Shown here in pieces: positions 1-13,028 of a DNA stretch of 64,000 nt. The DNA lies in contig NC_090768.1 of assembly GCF_036898095.1 (NCBI RefSeq), forward strand, positions 50,407,283-50,471,282, in the 5' to 3' direction. The first letter of the stretch is position 1; every line of letters begins with the position of its first letter. The translations under genes and the position numbers were made by a program. The notes under the pieces are model-generated. The model did not search any database. It saw nothing but the letters and a program-made list of their open reading frames with translations, and was not told the origin of the DNA. Source of the DNA: Palaemon carinicauda. Taxonomy: Eukaryota; Arthropoda; Malacostraca; Decapoda; Palaemonidae.

Positions 1-1054
1 TAAAACTCTACTGTGATTCACCAGGAAAATAGATCCAAATGGGGCTAAATTCAATTTCAATGTGTGCAATGGCTGATCTGTGGTTGTTTGCACTGAGGGG
101 GAGAGTTCTAAACATAAAAAGCAGTGTAACTAAAGTTGAAATGCAAGAAATGTTCGTTGGCTTATGCAAGAGTGAGGAGAAAGTTACGACCCTACATCTG
201 GAATTGTAATATAGTTGTAAGATATAGTGTATCATAAATTCAAAAGAATATATGATAGATTCCATTGTGCTCGTATCTATGCTGGAGTGCTATGTAATTT
301 CAGGATAAAGTCTGACAGTGCACAGAATATAAAGTGAAGTTTCCACTCTCTTGGTGACACTATTGGCATTCTTTATTGTTTTGAGAATGGGAATTCATAA
401 CAGTAAGTATACATCATTGGTTGGTATATCAAAAAACATCCATAATGCATGCCTACAGTACATCATTAATATCTCTGATGGAAACATTAGAAGCATCCTC
501 ATCGATAATTTCCAAGTTTCTTGACATTGCATCCCTCAGAACTGTCAGTCATCATCATCCATGTTTAATTTCAAAGCTTCAAGTTGAGTGTCAACTGAAA
601 CCTTCGAAGACGACAATTCTAAATTACTGTATTTAAAGTCCACAAATCTAACTAGTCTCCTTTTTTTCCATTCAGGGATATTGGTAAAAGGTCACTCTCC
701 TATTCTTCTTCAAATTGTAAATTTTTGCTTCCCCAATATCTTCATCTTTTAAAATACATTTCTGTGCCAAATCCACCATTAATAGGATATTAGAAGATAA
801 AGGCTCTTATACCCTCTACACCACTTGTAGGGGTCAACAATGTGCGAAATACCCCAATTGGTAGCTCAGATGTGATGGGGATAGAAAGCATCAGAAAAAA
901 AGGGAATACAGTAGTTTGTAAGGGGAAAATTCAGATAAAGCTATTGGTCCTGCGTTGTCTTCACTAGCACTGCAGAGGTCCGTAGGAAGGTAGACGTGAT
1001 TGTTAAAGTAAAGTGAGAACTTGGATTGAAGGTAGGAAATTTTCTATTCAATAA
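1..1054. other. No feature recognised
   Basis: AT-rich unique-looking sequence downstream of the AP1S gene. Short ORFs have no recognisable content. Confidence 0.5.
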
Positions 1055-1190
1055 AAAGGGATTTTGACGAAGGAAAAATCTATTTCTGGGGAGAGACCTG
1101 TGACGCCCGGTGAAAAGTCCTTCTATCTACCTTTTCTGATATAAATCTTCCAAATATACCAGAGAAAAATAAAAGCATGGAATGCAGAGG
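1055..1190 (+). mobile_element. Family B MITE-like element, partial
   Basis: Starts with the family end GATTTTGACGAAGGAAAAAT, followed by CTATTTCTGGGG and CCTGTGACGCCCGGTGAAA. The family is defined by five copies in this window. The right end is not found here. Confidence 0.7.
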
Positions 1191-1587
1191 TTACTACCCT
1201 CGCGTGAGCACCTCGTGAGTGTCATGTCTACATCGGGGGCGTGTGAAAACCACTATTCACAGGCTGTCTTCCAATTAAATAACTCCTTCATCAAAGGGAA
1301 GGGCCATAACAAAGACCCCAGAAACCACACTTGCACCACGCCACCGCCACCATTTTGGGGTTTCAGGTCTTTTTCATTTTGGGCTTTCAGGTAACTTTTA
1401 AACCTGTCTTGGGAAGATATCCAGGTTTAAATTGCTAAGCCTTTTTTTTTTAGTGTGTTTTCTTTATATTTTCAATTATGTATTAAACCATTTGTCAGTT
1501 TTATTAACTTCTGCTATAGAAATTAAAATTCATATCAAGATCAAGATAAGAGACATTCAAAGACTTCTTGCCTACAGTCCAAATGTG

Positions 1588-2200
1588 TTTCTTATTATTA
1601 TTATTATTATTACTATTACTTGCTAAGCAACAACCCTAGTTGGAAAAGCAGGATGCTATAAGCTCAGGGACCCCAACAGGGAAAATAGCCTAGTGAGGAA
1701 ATGAAACGAGGAAACAAAATATTCTATGAACAGTAACAACATTGAAATAAATATTTCCTATATAAACTATAAAAACTTCAACAAAACAAGAGGAAGATAA
1801 ATTAGATAGAATAGTGTGCCCGAGTGTAACCTCAGCCAAGAGAACTCTAACCCTAAACAGTGGAAGACCATGGTAAAGAGGCTATGGCACTACCTAAGAC
1901 CAGAGAACAATGGTTTGATTTTGGAGTGCCCTTCTCCTAGAAGAGCTACTTACCATAGCTAAAGAGTCTCTTCTACCCTTATCAAGAGGAAAGTGGCCAC
2001 TGAACAATTAAAGTGCAGTAACCCCTTGGGTGAAGAATAATTGTTTGGTAATATCAGTGTAGTCAGGTGTATGAGGACAGAGAATATATAAGGAATAGTC
2101 CAGACTATTCGGTGTATGTGTAGGCAAAGGAAAGTGAACCGTAATCAGAGAAAGGGATCCAATGTAGTACTGTCTGGCCAGTTAAAAAATCCCTATAACT
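1588..2200 (-). mobile_element. (TAA)n-tailed retroposon, near full copy
   Basis: On the minus strand it runs from about 2200 to CTAGGGTTGTTGCTTAGCAAG and a TAATAATAATAAT tail at 1618-1588. About 580 bp match 36000-36562 along their length (GAGAACTCTAACCCTA, CAATGGTTTGATTTTGGAGT, GTACTGTCTGGCCAG). No ORF. The simple-repeat tail suggests a SINE or truncated LINE 3' part; the family is not named here. Confidence 0.75.
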
Positions 2201-2725
2201 TCTTTTATGTTAAAAGAATATAAATTTTTCTGATGCCTTAGGCAGAGAATACTTCAGGTAGCTGCTTTTGAAACTACCTGTGTTTCACAATATTGCCAAT
2301 ATTCTGAAATCCACCTTGAATAAAGTATTTCTCAGATTGCAATCAATGGCAAATTATGATAAAAAAAAACAAAAGCTTGAAAATTGAACTATACTGCGTA
2401 GATCTTGCTGCACAACTCATAATTCTTTTTATATAAAATAGTGTCCCATATATCTATATGATAAAGTTATTTTGTGAGAGATGTATATTTTCAGGGTTGC
2501 TCAATAGATTTCCTGATAACTTTCTATAAAAAAAATTTACTCGGACACTACTACGAGTTGGTATGACTTTGAGAGATTTCTTACTGTTGGACTACAGTTT
2601 AAAAAGGAATAAACTTTTTAAATATCTTTGCAATACTGTTTTTAGTTAAAGATTTACATACAGATGGGCAAGGACTTTTGCATATCTTTTCTTCAGTTTT
2701 CAAAACCTTCAAAAGTTGTCTTGGC

Positions 2726-2787
<62 letters not shown>

Positions 2788-3680
2788 CTCAGTTGGCACA
2801 GAATATGCACAAACATGTTTTCCCATAAGAGATGTTAGTATATACTGTGTACTGTACCATATCAACTTCAACAGAATAAAAGAAATGATGAAAACGGCAA
2901 ATCAATAAGTGAATTATAACAGGCAATACCAAGAAACAAAAACAGAACTACACCCAAGCTAACCCTTTAATGTCATTATGATTTCCAGTAAGCTACATTA
3001 TTGCTTACAACAGACACGAGATGTTACGCATTCTATGTTCAATGTAACCCTGATAAAATATACCACTAACAATTAAATGAAATTCATGTAACCAAGAGAT
3101 GTGAAGTCACTCACGAGTGTTGTGATACACGACATACATGCAAATACTATATACAAAAACCTTCAAAAAATTCAGGAGATAATGAAAAGTCAACAGATAC
3201 TTTCAATACGAAAGTTATAATAAAGGATTGCAGCCACACCACCCAACACTTATTGTTCAGTGCTATCTCATGCTTGTCTGGTGATGGAAATAAAAAAAAA
3301 ACCTTCAGAGCGTTATAAAAACTGACCTTATCTATACATGGACAAGTGGCGAATTCTTCAACTAACCTAAAGACCGAAAAAAAAATGAATCACATTATAT
3401 ATATATATCCAGATACCAAGTTCACCATCCTCAAAACTGCTATAGATTTTTCACAAACAAAAACCTACATTTTATTCCTCTGAGCTGCAACTAGAAGGGG
3501 GAAGACAAATTCACTATCTAAAATATCAATTAAAAAAAGATAAAAGTTGGCTACTCCGGCTGCTTATCAAGAAGCCTTTTATGCTCACTAGATATAAAGA
3601 TCCTTAGGAGTCACTAGACTGATTGGATTTATAAATTTAGGACTATGTGGCCTTACAAAGAGGACATGGAGATTATTCAA
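2201..3680. other. AT-rich, only the GA microsatellite
   Basis: Apart from 2725-2785 nothing was recognised on either strand. Confidence 0.5.
2725..2785 (+). repeat. (GA)n microsatellite
   Basis: GA dinucleotides with one AA interruption; source of false Ser-Leu and Arg-Glu ORFs. Confidence 0.95.
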
Positions 3681-3760
3681 TTCCTAGGTGCATCTACTGG
3701 GAAAACCCCACAGGTGAATCAAATCCTAGGTGTATCTGGGGAAAAACCCCACAGGTGAAC
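3681..3760 (+). repeat. 42-bp tandem duplication
   Basis: CCTAGGTG starts at 3683 and 3725, each followed by AAAACCCCACAGGTGAA with small changes. Confidence 0.85.
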
Positions 3761-3840
3761 TTCAAAAAGTAAAGTGAACCTTAACAGCAAGATAGAAACA
3801 AACACAGGAGATTATGCAAAAGCTGAAAAGTGAGTGCAAC

Positions 3841-4035
3841 TATAGTCCATTTCTTTTAGCGAGACATATTTGCACCGACTCGCAGTGGTGCCCTTTTAGC
3901 TCGGAAAAGTTTCCAGATCGTTGATTGGTTGGACTAGATCATTCTAACCAATCAGCGATCAGGAAACTTTTCCGAGCTAAAAGGGGACCGTTGCGAGTCG
4001 GTGCAAATCTGCCTCGCTAAAAGAAATGGACTGTA
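3841..4035. mobile_element. Palindromic TA-target MITE, copy 1
   Basis: 195 bp with TA at both edges. The arms (TAGTCCATTTCTTTTAGCGA and its complement at the right) pair over nearly the whole length, with a loop near AGATCATT. Contains CTCGGAAAAGTTTCC and its complement. No coding capacity; the end and TA target fit Tc1/mariner-type MITEs. Confidence 0.88.
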
Positions 4036-5526
4036 AAGACGGAAAGGACAGTGCAAACAACCTAAGTAATGTTTACAGTACACTAGCACTACCAGTCTGA
4101 GGGGAAGAGGTCAACGAAACAGCGTACAAATCACAACTCTACTGTGGATTTGGTAATGCATTTCTTCAGAATCCAGTGATTAACTACGAATGATAGTAAA
4201 AGAAAGTCAGCATAAACTGCAAGATAGGATGAATGAAAAACTAACCCTCCACCAAAACAGAGTTAGCTTAATAAATCACTATTTCCATCTTAAGATAAAA
4301 TACTAGGCAAATTAATTCTGTCTTTACAAATTTCTGAAAAAACAGTAATGCATAATTATCAATTTTACTTAATAATAATATGTATAAAAAGCAAATACTG
4401 TATGCACAAAACCACTGGCTGTATTTCAAGGCTTTTTATTACAATTTAGTTCCCAAGCACTATGATCAAAGCAGTGTCTAATGTACAACTACTTGTGTAC
4501 AGTTACTTCACTAATGTTAATGAGGTAAAGAATAATAAAGAATCCCATTTTCAAGTAGACTCATTTAATTCAAGCTTACGTAGTAAACAATGAAAATGTA
4601 TACACTAAACAGTATAGAGTATATATACAAAATCCAAACTCACACACACACATAGGCACATTTTCTCTTCGCGCACTCCAATCACTTGTGAAGCGATACC
4701 AAAAACAATTTCTAGCTTCAATCAGAAAATATATTACCTTACATTAGCTTTGAAGTCACAACAATAATGGCATCGTAATACTGTACTACATTTAAGCAAG
4801 GAAGCACAAAGACATTCACTATGCACCCATCGCTAACATAAACACAATTTTCTTGTCAGTAATCATATACTGTACATATATAGAAAGAAAAGGAATCTGA
4901 AGATGAGACAGACAGCTAACAAGAAGCACAGATGTTCTTGTGTTATGGAAGTGTTGACAAAATTCTTCTGAAATTTATTTTAATGAATGAAACTAAGAAT
5001 TGCTCGGAGTGAATGATATACTGAAATACTATTAACAAGGTAATCAGCTTTTCAACCTGTGAAATAAATGCAAAGACACACTACTGTACTCTAAATAAAT
5101 TGACACTACATTCACCTCAAATCTGAATATGGCCATAAAGAGATCTCTTCCGTGATAATTTTTAATCACATATAGTAACCTTTTTCATCATATGACCTAT
5201 GAAATTTTATTAATAGCAAAATTCTAAAGATGCATAATCAAAAATAAGAATTTTGATGTCAATTGGCCTCAGTCATAAGAAATTTTACCTTTTAAAGTCT
5301 CATTAGATTTGCGACTAAAGATGGAAGCCTAAAAATCGTCCTGGAATATGGAAAATCTGTACCATTGGATTCTCAAAGTTTTAAAAATGTGCCAAAGCAA
5401 AATCAATTGAAATATAGATACCTATGAGTCTTTCATCATTTTAGTAATAAAAACTTTTAAGATATTAAAAAAGAAAAAGATATCCTTTCATATAGATAAG
5501 CTGTAAACATTTTAATAACATACAAA

Positions 5527-5590
<64 letters not shown>

Positions 5591-6969
5591 TTACTACCTT
5601 GAACCTTTATTTTTTTTTTTTTTTTGAAGAACTAAAATGGTGAACATATACATCCTAAATTTTATAAGTATACTCTATCCAGGATTCCATTTACAATTTT
5701 GATCATATGACTGACTAATTTTTCTCGTTCTGGAGGACATTTCAAGACAGTGGTCTCCCTACGGTTCTAAGTGCACAAAGTAATTCTAAAAGTTGCAATA
5801 CATACTTGTGACACACCAGTGACTGGTGATAAAACATATATCTAAGGAGTAAATTATTATAATAATCTATGATTAAGAACAGTTTCTTTCAAGATAAACT
5901 GTTTTCTATTCAAAATAATATTGCAAGATCAGATGAAAATGTCAAATCTATAGTCGACCTTGTAATATACTATACTGTGATTATGATTGTACTTAAAGAA
6001 ATAATTATAACTAATTTACCTAAACCAAAGTTTGCTAAAAAAAAACTAAATTTTCAGTTTAAAGACTTTACTAAATAAAAATACCTACAAACTGTTTTCA
6101 AATCCATACGCAACACTTGTGACTATCCTTTATAGGCAAATGAAAACCATCCTATAAAAAATGCTTGCATCTCTATGAACATGCTCAACTATTATAGCTT
6201 TTATCATTACTTCTAAAATGTGAAGTTTGCCTCAACCAAAACTCAGACGATTTAATAAACTCAAGATGTAAAAACTACTTCCAAAATACTTGATAACCTG
6301 TGAGAGATGAATCATTGGTATACAGCCTTTACAGATGGGAGGTAACAAAAGCTTTAAATAACACTAGACTGGAGTTAAAACTGTTGCTTTAAATAGAAGG
6401 ATCTTCCGTTTCCCATACTACCCTAGGATATAATAGGATACTCATGTTGTTTAGTGTTAATCCTAACCTTAAACATTTTTAATCTTGATACTCTTTAGTG
6501 TTTATCCTACCCTTAACATTTTAATTGTGGCAATTCAGTATCAAAAATATAAAAATAAGTCATGAAAAATACAAAATGAGTATCTTAAGTTCAAATAAAG
6601 GAATACTTATACTGTCATGGCTGAAATTGTTAAATCACTGCCTCAATTTCCACAATTCCTGGAATCTCTTCGCCACAGTCTCTAGAAACACATTAGCCAC
6701 CCAATTTCCTTTGCACCTTTTCAAACAACCAGCCTTGGGAGAAATGATAACACAGCCTAAAATCACTTTCATCATCTCATTCATAACCATCACACCACCA
6801 CTGGGGGTTACACTCTCAAAATTTACAGGCTAATCTTTAATCCTCCAAGAAAAAATATAATAAAAAATCTATGTAGACATCAAAAAGGGAAGAAATTGGG
6901 CAAGACTTGGAACATAGGGTGGGAGGAGATTGTACGGGCTAAGTCGTAGGCGTTTTCCAGCTGCATAAG
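4036..6969 (-). other. Probable AP1S 3' UTR and downstream DNA
   Basis: Follows the AP1S stop codon on the minus strand. AT-rich, with few recognisable repeats except the microsatellite at 5527-5625. The transcript end cannot be placed. ORFs at 5869-6078 and 6525-6833 (plus strand) look like chance frames. Confidence 0.35.
5527..5625 (+). repeat. (AT)n(GA)n and poly-T
   Basis: A short AT run, about 50 bp of GA, and after a gap a T run at 5610-5625. Confidence 0.95.
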
Positions 6970-7014
6970 CTAGTACAGCCCAATCTCGCGCAGGGCCCCT
7001 TCCACTGCCTCATC
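6970..7014 (-). CDS. AP1S: AP-1 complex subunit sigma, last coding exon
   Basis: A 45-base exon encoding DEAVEGALREIGLY and a TAG stop (6972-6970), too short to show up as an ORF. The acceptor is TTTTAAG (7016-7015), phase 0, matching the GAG|GT donor at 22683. The sequence is the arthropod-type sigma-1 C-terminus that normally follows LLQE, and joining the four exons gives 471 bases, 156 residues plus stop, the usual length of AP-1 sigma. The intron it closes is about 15.7 kb. The 3' UTR should extend toward lower coordinates through the AT-rich 6969-4036 stretch; no polyadenylation site can be chosen with confidence. Confidence 0.9.
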   Translation of the reverse strand, partial: DEAVEGALREIGLY

Positions 7015-7016
7015 CT

Positions 7017-9192
7017 TAAAAGAAAATGGGACATTAGCTCTAAGGCCAACCCTGCCTTCTCTACAAACCTTTAGGTTTTAAATCTAATTCACTTGAAACC
7101 TTTTGAAGGGTTTAAGTTCTGGAAAGTTTTTGTAATTCTAATTACAAATGGTGAAAACCACTATATATCATTATACCATATTAATGGATATCAGTTCCAT
7201 TAGATTTTTAAGTGATTCCAATTAACGTTGATTTCAAAATCTTTAATCAACCTATTGCTTTACTTCAAAGCAAAACAAAAAAGCTTGCATTATCATCGTG
7301 CAATAGGACTTTATGTCAGGCAGTAAGGTTTAAAAGGAAAGTTTCTGAGCACACAAAGAGAAAGAAACAATCGAACATCCATGCTTCTCAACATTCAATA
7401 TGGCTAACCATAAAATCAGAGGAAGAATATATAGGCATCTTTCGTAACTACCGTTAATAACAAATATACTGCTACTGTACTTGGCAAAATCTATACACCA
7501 GCTAAAGAAAGTGATGTAGATTTATGCGGATCACTTTAATCTTAATTACAAACACCAAAATAAAACTAACAAAGGAAGAAGAAAATTCCAGCTTCCGTTT
7601 ACAACACAAATTCAATGCTGAAGTCAGTCGTTTTCTTTGGCCACCCATCATACATTTGACCTCAACCTGATGGACATCGGGTGACATCAAATTCTTTATT
7701 ATCCGACATCATCTAATTCAGTGGCAACAAGTTTGTTCCAACAAAAAATCCCTCCACCGACTAATAACTTCAAAATAACATACTACAAAAAATAATCTTC
7801 CACTGTCACATGATAGCCTCGATTCACGACGTGGAAATCGCGGGGGAAAATGGAGCATGCAGTTAGGCTACAACAGACAGCATTAATAATGTTATTCAGA
7901 ACAATCACAAAAAATTAGGAATACTGAAATGAGAAGAGTCAGTTTTGGATTCATGCATGTATTTCGCCTGTTACATTTGTGACATCTTGAAGATTTACAG
8001 AGTACACTAAAGTTTAGTTAGGAATTGGATCATTTGCTCAGTCTCTCTCTCTTTCTCTCTCTCATCTCTTCCACCGCCTACAAGTAAGCTCTTCTCATTT
8101 TGCAATACAATGAATAGCTTTCCATAACAACATTAGTTTAAAATACAGTCCAGTACTAAAATCTACATTATTTGCAAATTAACAGTACTGCATGACATTA
8201 TCATTAGTGCATACTGTAGCTAGGGTTTAAGTCTCCTTAGTTATGAGCTAATTAAAACATTTGACTAGCCAATATAATTAAATACTTTTCAGGTAACAGA
8301 TGGAAATGAAAATTAGACCAAAAAATAAATAGAAGATTTAATACTAAGCTTAAACAATCTTCCAAGGCTGCAGTGTCATGCAACTACAGTACCAGAGTAA
8401 AGTTTCCCGTATAGGTTAAGTGAACTAATGAATTTGAAAACTACGTATTCTCTCTGACAAGGTAACTTTGCCATCAATATACGTGCAAAAGACAGTTACG
8501 TGCTCAATCGGTACTTTACGCTTGCTTTAGTTTATTTTGTTTCCCATATCAGTTATAACTTGTTAACTATTATGAGCTAAAGATATTTAGTTACATTTCA
8601 CTTGGGTCTCCCGTAAATATCTATAGATCCTATATATTTTCATCTCTATATGCCTAGATATATTTCTAATTTTGACTAACAAAATTATCAAAGATAAGTA
8701 ATCACTTCCAATCTCAAAATAATATGATAAAACTTAACAACTCTTCATAATAATTATTTCTTTATCATCTATAATAACAACAGCTCAGAACTTATTAAAA
8801 GAAGAAACACACGTTCCTGCTTTCTAATGATTGAATTTCCTTAACTAAATTATTAATTCTGTTAATATACCAAATATTGCATAAGTTGTTTCTTTCCTAC
8901 CAATACAAACCCAAGTCCTTTAAAATATGAACAGGTCTTAAGCGAAGCATTTGAATCGTTAACAAGATAGTAGGTTAACGAAAAGTGGCACGAGGGAGAA
9001 ATCCCCCCTACCAGCACGTCACAGAATAGCCACTTCTATCATTAGGCCTAGCAAAGAGGTGGTTCTAGTGGGAAATTCAAAGGGCTAGAGTAAGAACGCT
9101 CCTCTTATTCACGGCGAGAACGGGTGAAGATGTGTGAAATGTTTGGCCTTCACCTGGCTAATAGAATGAATGTTGGATCACGGCCAAGACTG
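7017..9192. other. AP1S intron, no feature recognised
   Basis: Upstream of the last AP1S exon; AT-rich with a short CT-rich run at 8039-8066. Nothing coding seen. Confidence 0.5.
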
Positions 9193-9262
9193 TTAACCCT
9201 TTTACCCCCAAAGGACGTACTGGTACGGAAATATTCAAAGAGCCTGGGGGTAAAAGGGTTGA
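9193..9262 (-). mobile_element. piggyBac-type MITE, internally deleted copy
   Basis: 70 bp: TTAA, CCCTTTTACCCCCAAAGG, the subterminal GGACGTACTGGTACG, then directly the other end CCTGGGGGTAAAAGGG and TTGA (a mutated TTAA). Only the two ends of the roughly 310-bp family remain. Confidence 0.8.
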
Positions 9263-10597
9263 CCTGCGTTCAATCCATGGAGAAGACCTCCACATCGGGC
9301 TCACAACTGAACTGGTCGAAGGAGGAAGGTCAACACCCCAAAAAAGCAGCTTCCTGATGTCCAGGCATTCCTCTTAGGTCATGACAGAAATGAAGAAGAT
9401 GGAAAAAAGGCTTCCCCTCAACTGACCTATGGATCCACCAAACCAAAATCTAAGGAATGCTCAGAGGGTAAAATGTCAATCCCTTGCACACTAGAATTTC
9501 CAAAGAAACTTTGCCAGAGGCTCGAAGGAAGAAAAAAAAGAGAATGAGTTGGTAAAGAAAGAAGAGAGCAAATTCACTCTTCTCCCCTTGCAAACATTAA
9601 TTCCTTGATACCTTGAGTGGTTCAATGGTTCTTAATGATAGGGAAAAGGTGTGCTACTGTACCTCTAAAATTTGCCGATTTGAGTACAGTACAAGGAAAA
9701 ATTCTCCGTTAAATATCAATCCCACGTATTTGTCCTTTGCTCAGGCATAAGATCATTCTTGATATTGTCCTAAAAATACTCAGAAGAGGTCATTCAAAGC
9801 AGCCCAAGCATAAACACTCAGGTGGGCAACTGTGTGAACGCCTAAGGAATGAAAGGGGTGCTTTCGGAACGACCAAGTGAGATTAGTTACGCTCCAAGTT
9901 TATCGTCTTCCTGGTCAGAAGACCAAAAGCACCACTCCAAAAAGGGAGGGGTTGCTTACTATTACTCACTTCACAAAGGTACATAGCAGGTAGGGTTTCA
10001 AAGGTTTATATTCTTACAGAAACAAAATTCACTTCATTGTGTGATTACCATTCAACGAGGTTCCACTTACAAATGAGAGCACTGACAATATTTAAAATAA
10101 CACTTATCACAAAGGATTGTGAGAAAAGATCGGACAGTCTAGAGAGCATGATGATACGACTGTGTTTGTTAAGTCTAAAGACAAAAACTGGCAACTATGT
10201 GACAGGCAGATGGGCAGAGCATCTCCTCGCACCACCTGTCATCAACCAACTACCTTGTTAATGATTCAATGGTCGTTCAAGCTTCGCTGAAGACATATCC
10301 CTTTTTAAAGGATAAAAGATCCGTATACACAGAGGAACAAATGCTAGGTATTGTTTAAAAACAGTAAAAACTTCCTATACCTACAACTGGGATACTATCA
10401 GAACAAAATACCCCGAGATCTTAAGGCCTATCGCAATTAAAAAGTCGTTACCCTGTTTGGATATCTGCAATCCCCTAGAATTTTCATCATCTAAAACTAT
10501 TCTTAATTATATTTTTATTTTCCAATTAATGTTAATTAAGGCTCAGGCTTTTACCATATTTTAATTTTTGCTCACATCCGAGTTTTATTTCAATATA
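9263..10597. other. AP1S intron, unidentified mixed-composition sequence
   Basis: Less AT-rich than its surroundings (also 8980-9190), which hints at old transposon sequence, but no ends or protein similarity were found. Confidence 0.35.
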
Positions 10598-11249
10598 CAG
10601 TAATCCCTCGGTTATCGCAGGTGTTCCATTCCTAAACCCCCAACCCCCGTAAAACCCGCAAACCACCCAACACCTGTAAAAGCTGCAAAGCAGATGCAGG
10701 AATCTACAATACATTTTTAAATTTTTTTAATTTTTCATATTTAGATTACCTTTTAAAATCTAAGCTTTGATAAGTACAAAATTTATTATAATTAACCCTT
10801 CTACCCCCAATGGACGTACTGGTACGTTTCACAAAACTCATCCCTTAACCTCCATGGACGTACCGGTATGTCTTTGAAAAAAAACTGCTATTTGCATTTT
10901 TTTTTTATATTTTTGATAAATTTAGGAGAAACTTCAGGCATTTTCCAAAATAATGAGACCAACCTGACCTCTCTATGATGAAAATTAAGGCTGTCAGCAC
11001 AATCTAAAAAAAAAAAATATTGCAAAACGTGCTTGAAAAAGAAAACCGCCTGGGGGTTAAGGGTTGCAAAGTTCCAAGAAGCTTGGGGGTAAAAGGGTTA
11101 AAATATGAAAAACATAAAACTTTTGTGCCCTCAGAAACCTACGATATAGAAAGGAGTTCATATAGATTTACTGTAAATATAAAATATTTACAAATTTGCG
11201 ATGTACTGACGGAGCGAAATGTGAACTGCAATGTGGTGAGGGATTACTG
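10598..11249. mobile_element. Small Tigger-like non-autonomous element with nested MITE
   Basis: Ends CAGTAATCCCTCGGTTATCG on the left and, inverted, GAGGGATTACTG on the right, each next to TA (10596-10597 and 11250-11251). The piggyBac-type MITE at 10792-11101 is inserted inside it, so the Tigger-like element is older. No coding capacity. Confidence 0.7.
10792..11101 (-). mobile_element. piggyBac-type MITE
   Basis: 310 bp between TTAA duplicates, with ends CCCTTCTACCCCCA and, inverted, CTTGGGGGTAAAAGGG. Internal GACGTACTGGTACG and GGACGTACCGGTA boxes. Inserted in the Tigger-like element 10598-11249. Confidence 0.88.
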
Positions 11250-11586
11250 TATAGCTTTCCCTTGCAGTGCAACTCTAGTTAGTGGAAGCTAATCATTCTG
11301 CAATGTCAGCTTTTACTGTAAAGCTAGTTTTAGTGCAATACTCCCCTACCTTTAAGCATTTCATTCAAGTAACATACTTCTAAATTGTTGTTTATTTACA
11401 ACTTCAATTGCTTGTTTAAGTAAAATGTGTATTTTGCTTCTTTTCTCTTTTCTTGTATAAGATGGAAAGAAAAAGAGTAGGATGTGGGAGACATGGATTC
11501 AATCTTGATAAAGCAGTGAATAATGTTTGGAAAGGCTAAGTGGACAAGAAAATGTAGAAATGTGAAAAAGGAAACGGAAATAGAAC

Positions 11587-11912
11587 TTAACCCTTTTACC
11601 CCCGGGGTATTTGGAAATTTCCAACCCTTAACCCCCAAGGGGTTATTTTTTTCCCGGGTTATTTTTTTCCCAGCACATTTTGCAGTATATTTTTTTTAAA
11701 TTGCTCTAACAGCCTTAATTTTTGTCATAGAGAGGTCAGGTTGGTCTCATTCTCTTGGAAAATGCCTGAATTTTCTCACAAAATTATCAAAAAATATGAA
11801 AAACCAATTTTTATAGCATTTTTTTTGCAAGGACGTACCGGTACGTCCATGGGGGTAAAGGGATGGCTTTTGTGAAATGTACCAGTACGTCCTTTGGGGG
11901 TAAAAGGGTTAA
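11587..11912 (+). mobile_element. piggyBac-type MITE
   Basis: 326 bp between TTAA duplicates. Carries the 18-bp perfect palindrome GGACGTACCGGTACGTCC at 11831-11848 and a second, imperfect one near the right end. Contains a small duplication of the TTTTTTTCCC segment. Confidence 0.9.
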
Positions 11913-12187
11913 GAGATTGAAAAATTGATACGGTATTAAAAAGGAAATATTATGAAATGGTTGAAACGCACTTAAAGAACTTTTTAAAAAGTAATATCTG
12001 AAGGTTATAAGATTCCTAAAAATGCAGTAATTATTATCTGGGATGAATAACGCGCACTTAATTTTATCTGACAAATAACTCATTTGTGAGTTGACCAGAA
12101 CATATCACACCTCCACACTGAAGGAGAATGGGTCAGAGTGTAATAAATACTGGAAAAAATATAAAACTATCTAATGTATAATGGGAA

Positions 12188-12295
12188 AACCCATAGCTAA
12201 AGATGTCACGAGACCTCTAGGGAGCGTGCTTACAAGCAGGATGGCGAGAAGTCCTGATGTGTCATAACTACACCAGGACCTACCAAATATGAGTT
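12188..12295 (+). repeat. Dispersed ~105-bp repeat, copy 1
   Basis: AAGATGTCACGAGACCTCTA, GGGAGCGTGCTTACAAGCAG, GATGTGTCATAACTACACC. Matches 18999-19105 in the same orientation at about 6.8 kb distance. Function unknown. Confidence 0.75.
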
Positions 12296-12822
12296 TTCAT
12301 TTACAAACATTCTCTTCCATTGAAGTTTGCTTCGCAATCTAGCAATTTATCTTCTTTTCCAAATGAATGTGTGTAAATACAGTAGAGATATTATGTGAGT
12401 GCAAAAAAACACAAGTGCATTATAAACCATACATTCACTCTTATATTCCATAAAATTCCCTCCTTCAAATATCTATAACACTGTAGTTTGAAAATAAAAA
12501 TCAATCAAAACATTAGTCGTATGCTGGCATAAAAGTTATGAGTGACACAAGTGGGGTACTATAACAATACTATGATAAAATAAAATCCATCCATAGTTTA
12601 ACTTACAAGGAGACAAGTGATAAAACCTTAAAATGGGACTGTAACATAACGTAGTAACGTAACCGAAGTGACAAAAAAACTTTCTCGATAAGATACAAAA
12701 AAGGATACAAAAAGACTTTTTCGATATGAACACAGAGTAACTAAACATTGCTTCTCTTCAAACAATCACTACACCTTGTGACAACACATTCTTACTAAAC
12801 ATGAAATTGATGTCATTCAATA

Positions 12823-13028
12823 GGTAGTGGTATCACCCGCCCCAGTTTTAATACCGACACCCTTTAGGGGTGAGCGAGCTGGATATATTCCTGGCATTCC
12901 ATGCAACTTTTTTCTCTGGTATATTTAGCAGTATTTATACCTTTGAAATGGTGCTTTAAGGAGCATTTCACTGGGCGACACAGGTCCCTCACTCAGAAAT
13001 AGATTTTTCCTTCGTCAAAATCCCTTTT
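12823..13028 (-). mobile_element. Family B MITE-like element, partial
   Basis: Ends with the inverted family end ATTTTTCCTTCGTCAAAATC. Shares with the 25436 copy the GGGGTGAGCGAGCTGGATAT and CATTTCACTGGGCGACACAG blocks. The outer part beyond the CGCCCCAG block is absent. Confidence 0.75.

Noticed and set aside
2599..2908. Ser-Leu and Arg-Glu repeat ORFs (also near 17946-18288 and 42609-42824)
   Set aside because: Translations of GA/CT microsatellites and poly-A/T runs.
6525..6833. 102-residue plus-strand ORF as a gene
   Set aside because: Lies in the probable 3' UTR of AP1S on the opposite strand; no domain, AT-rich chance frame.
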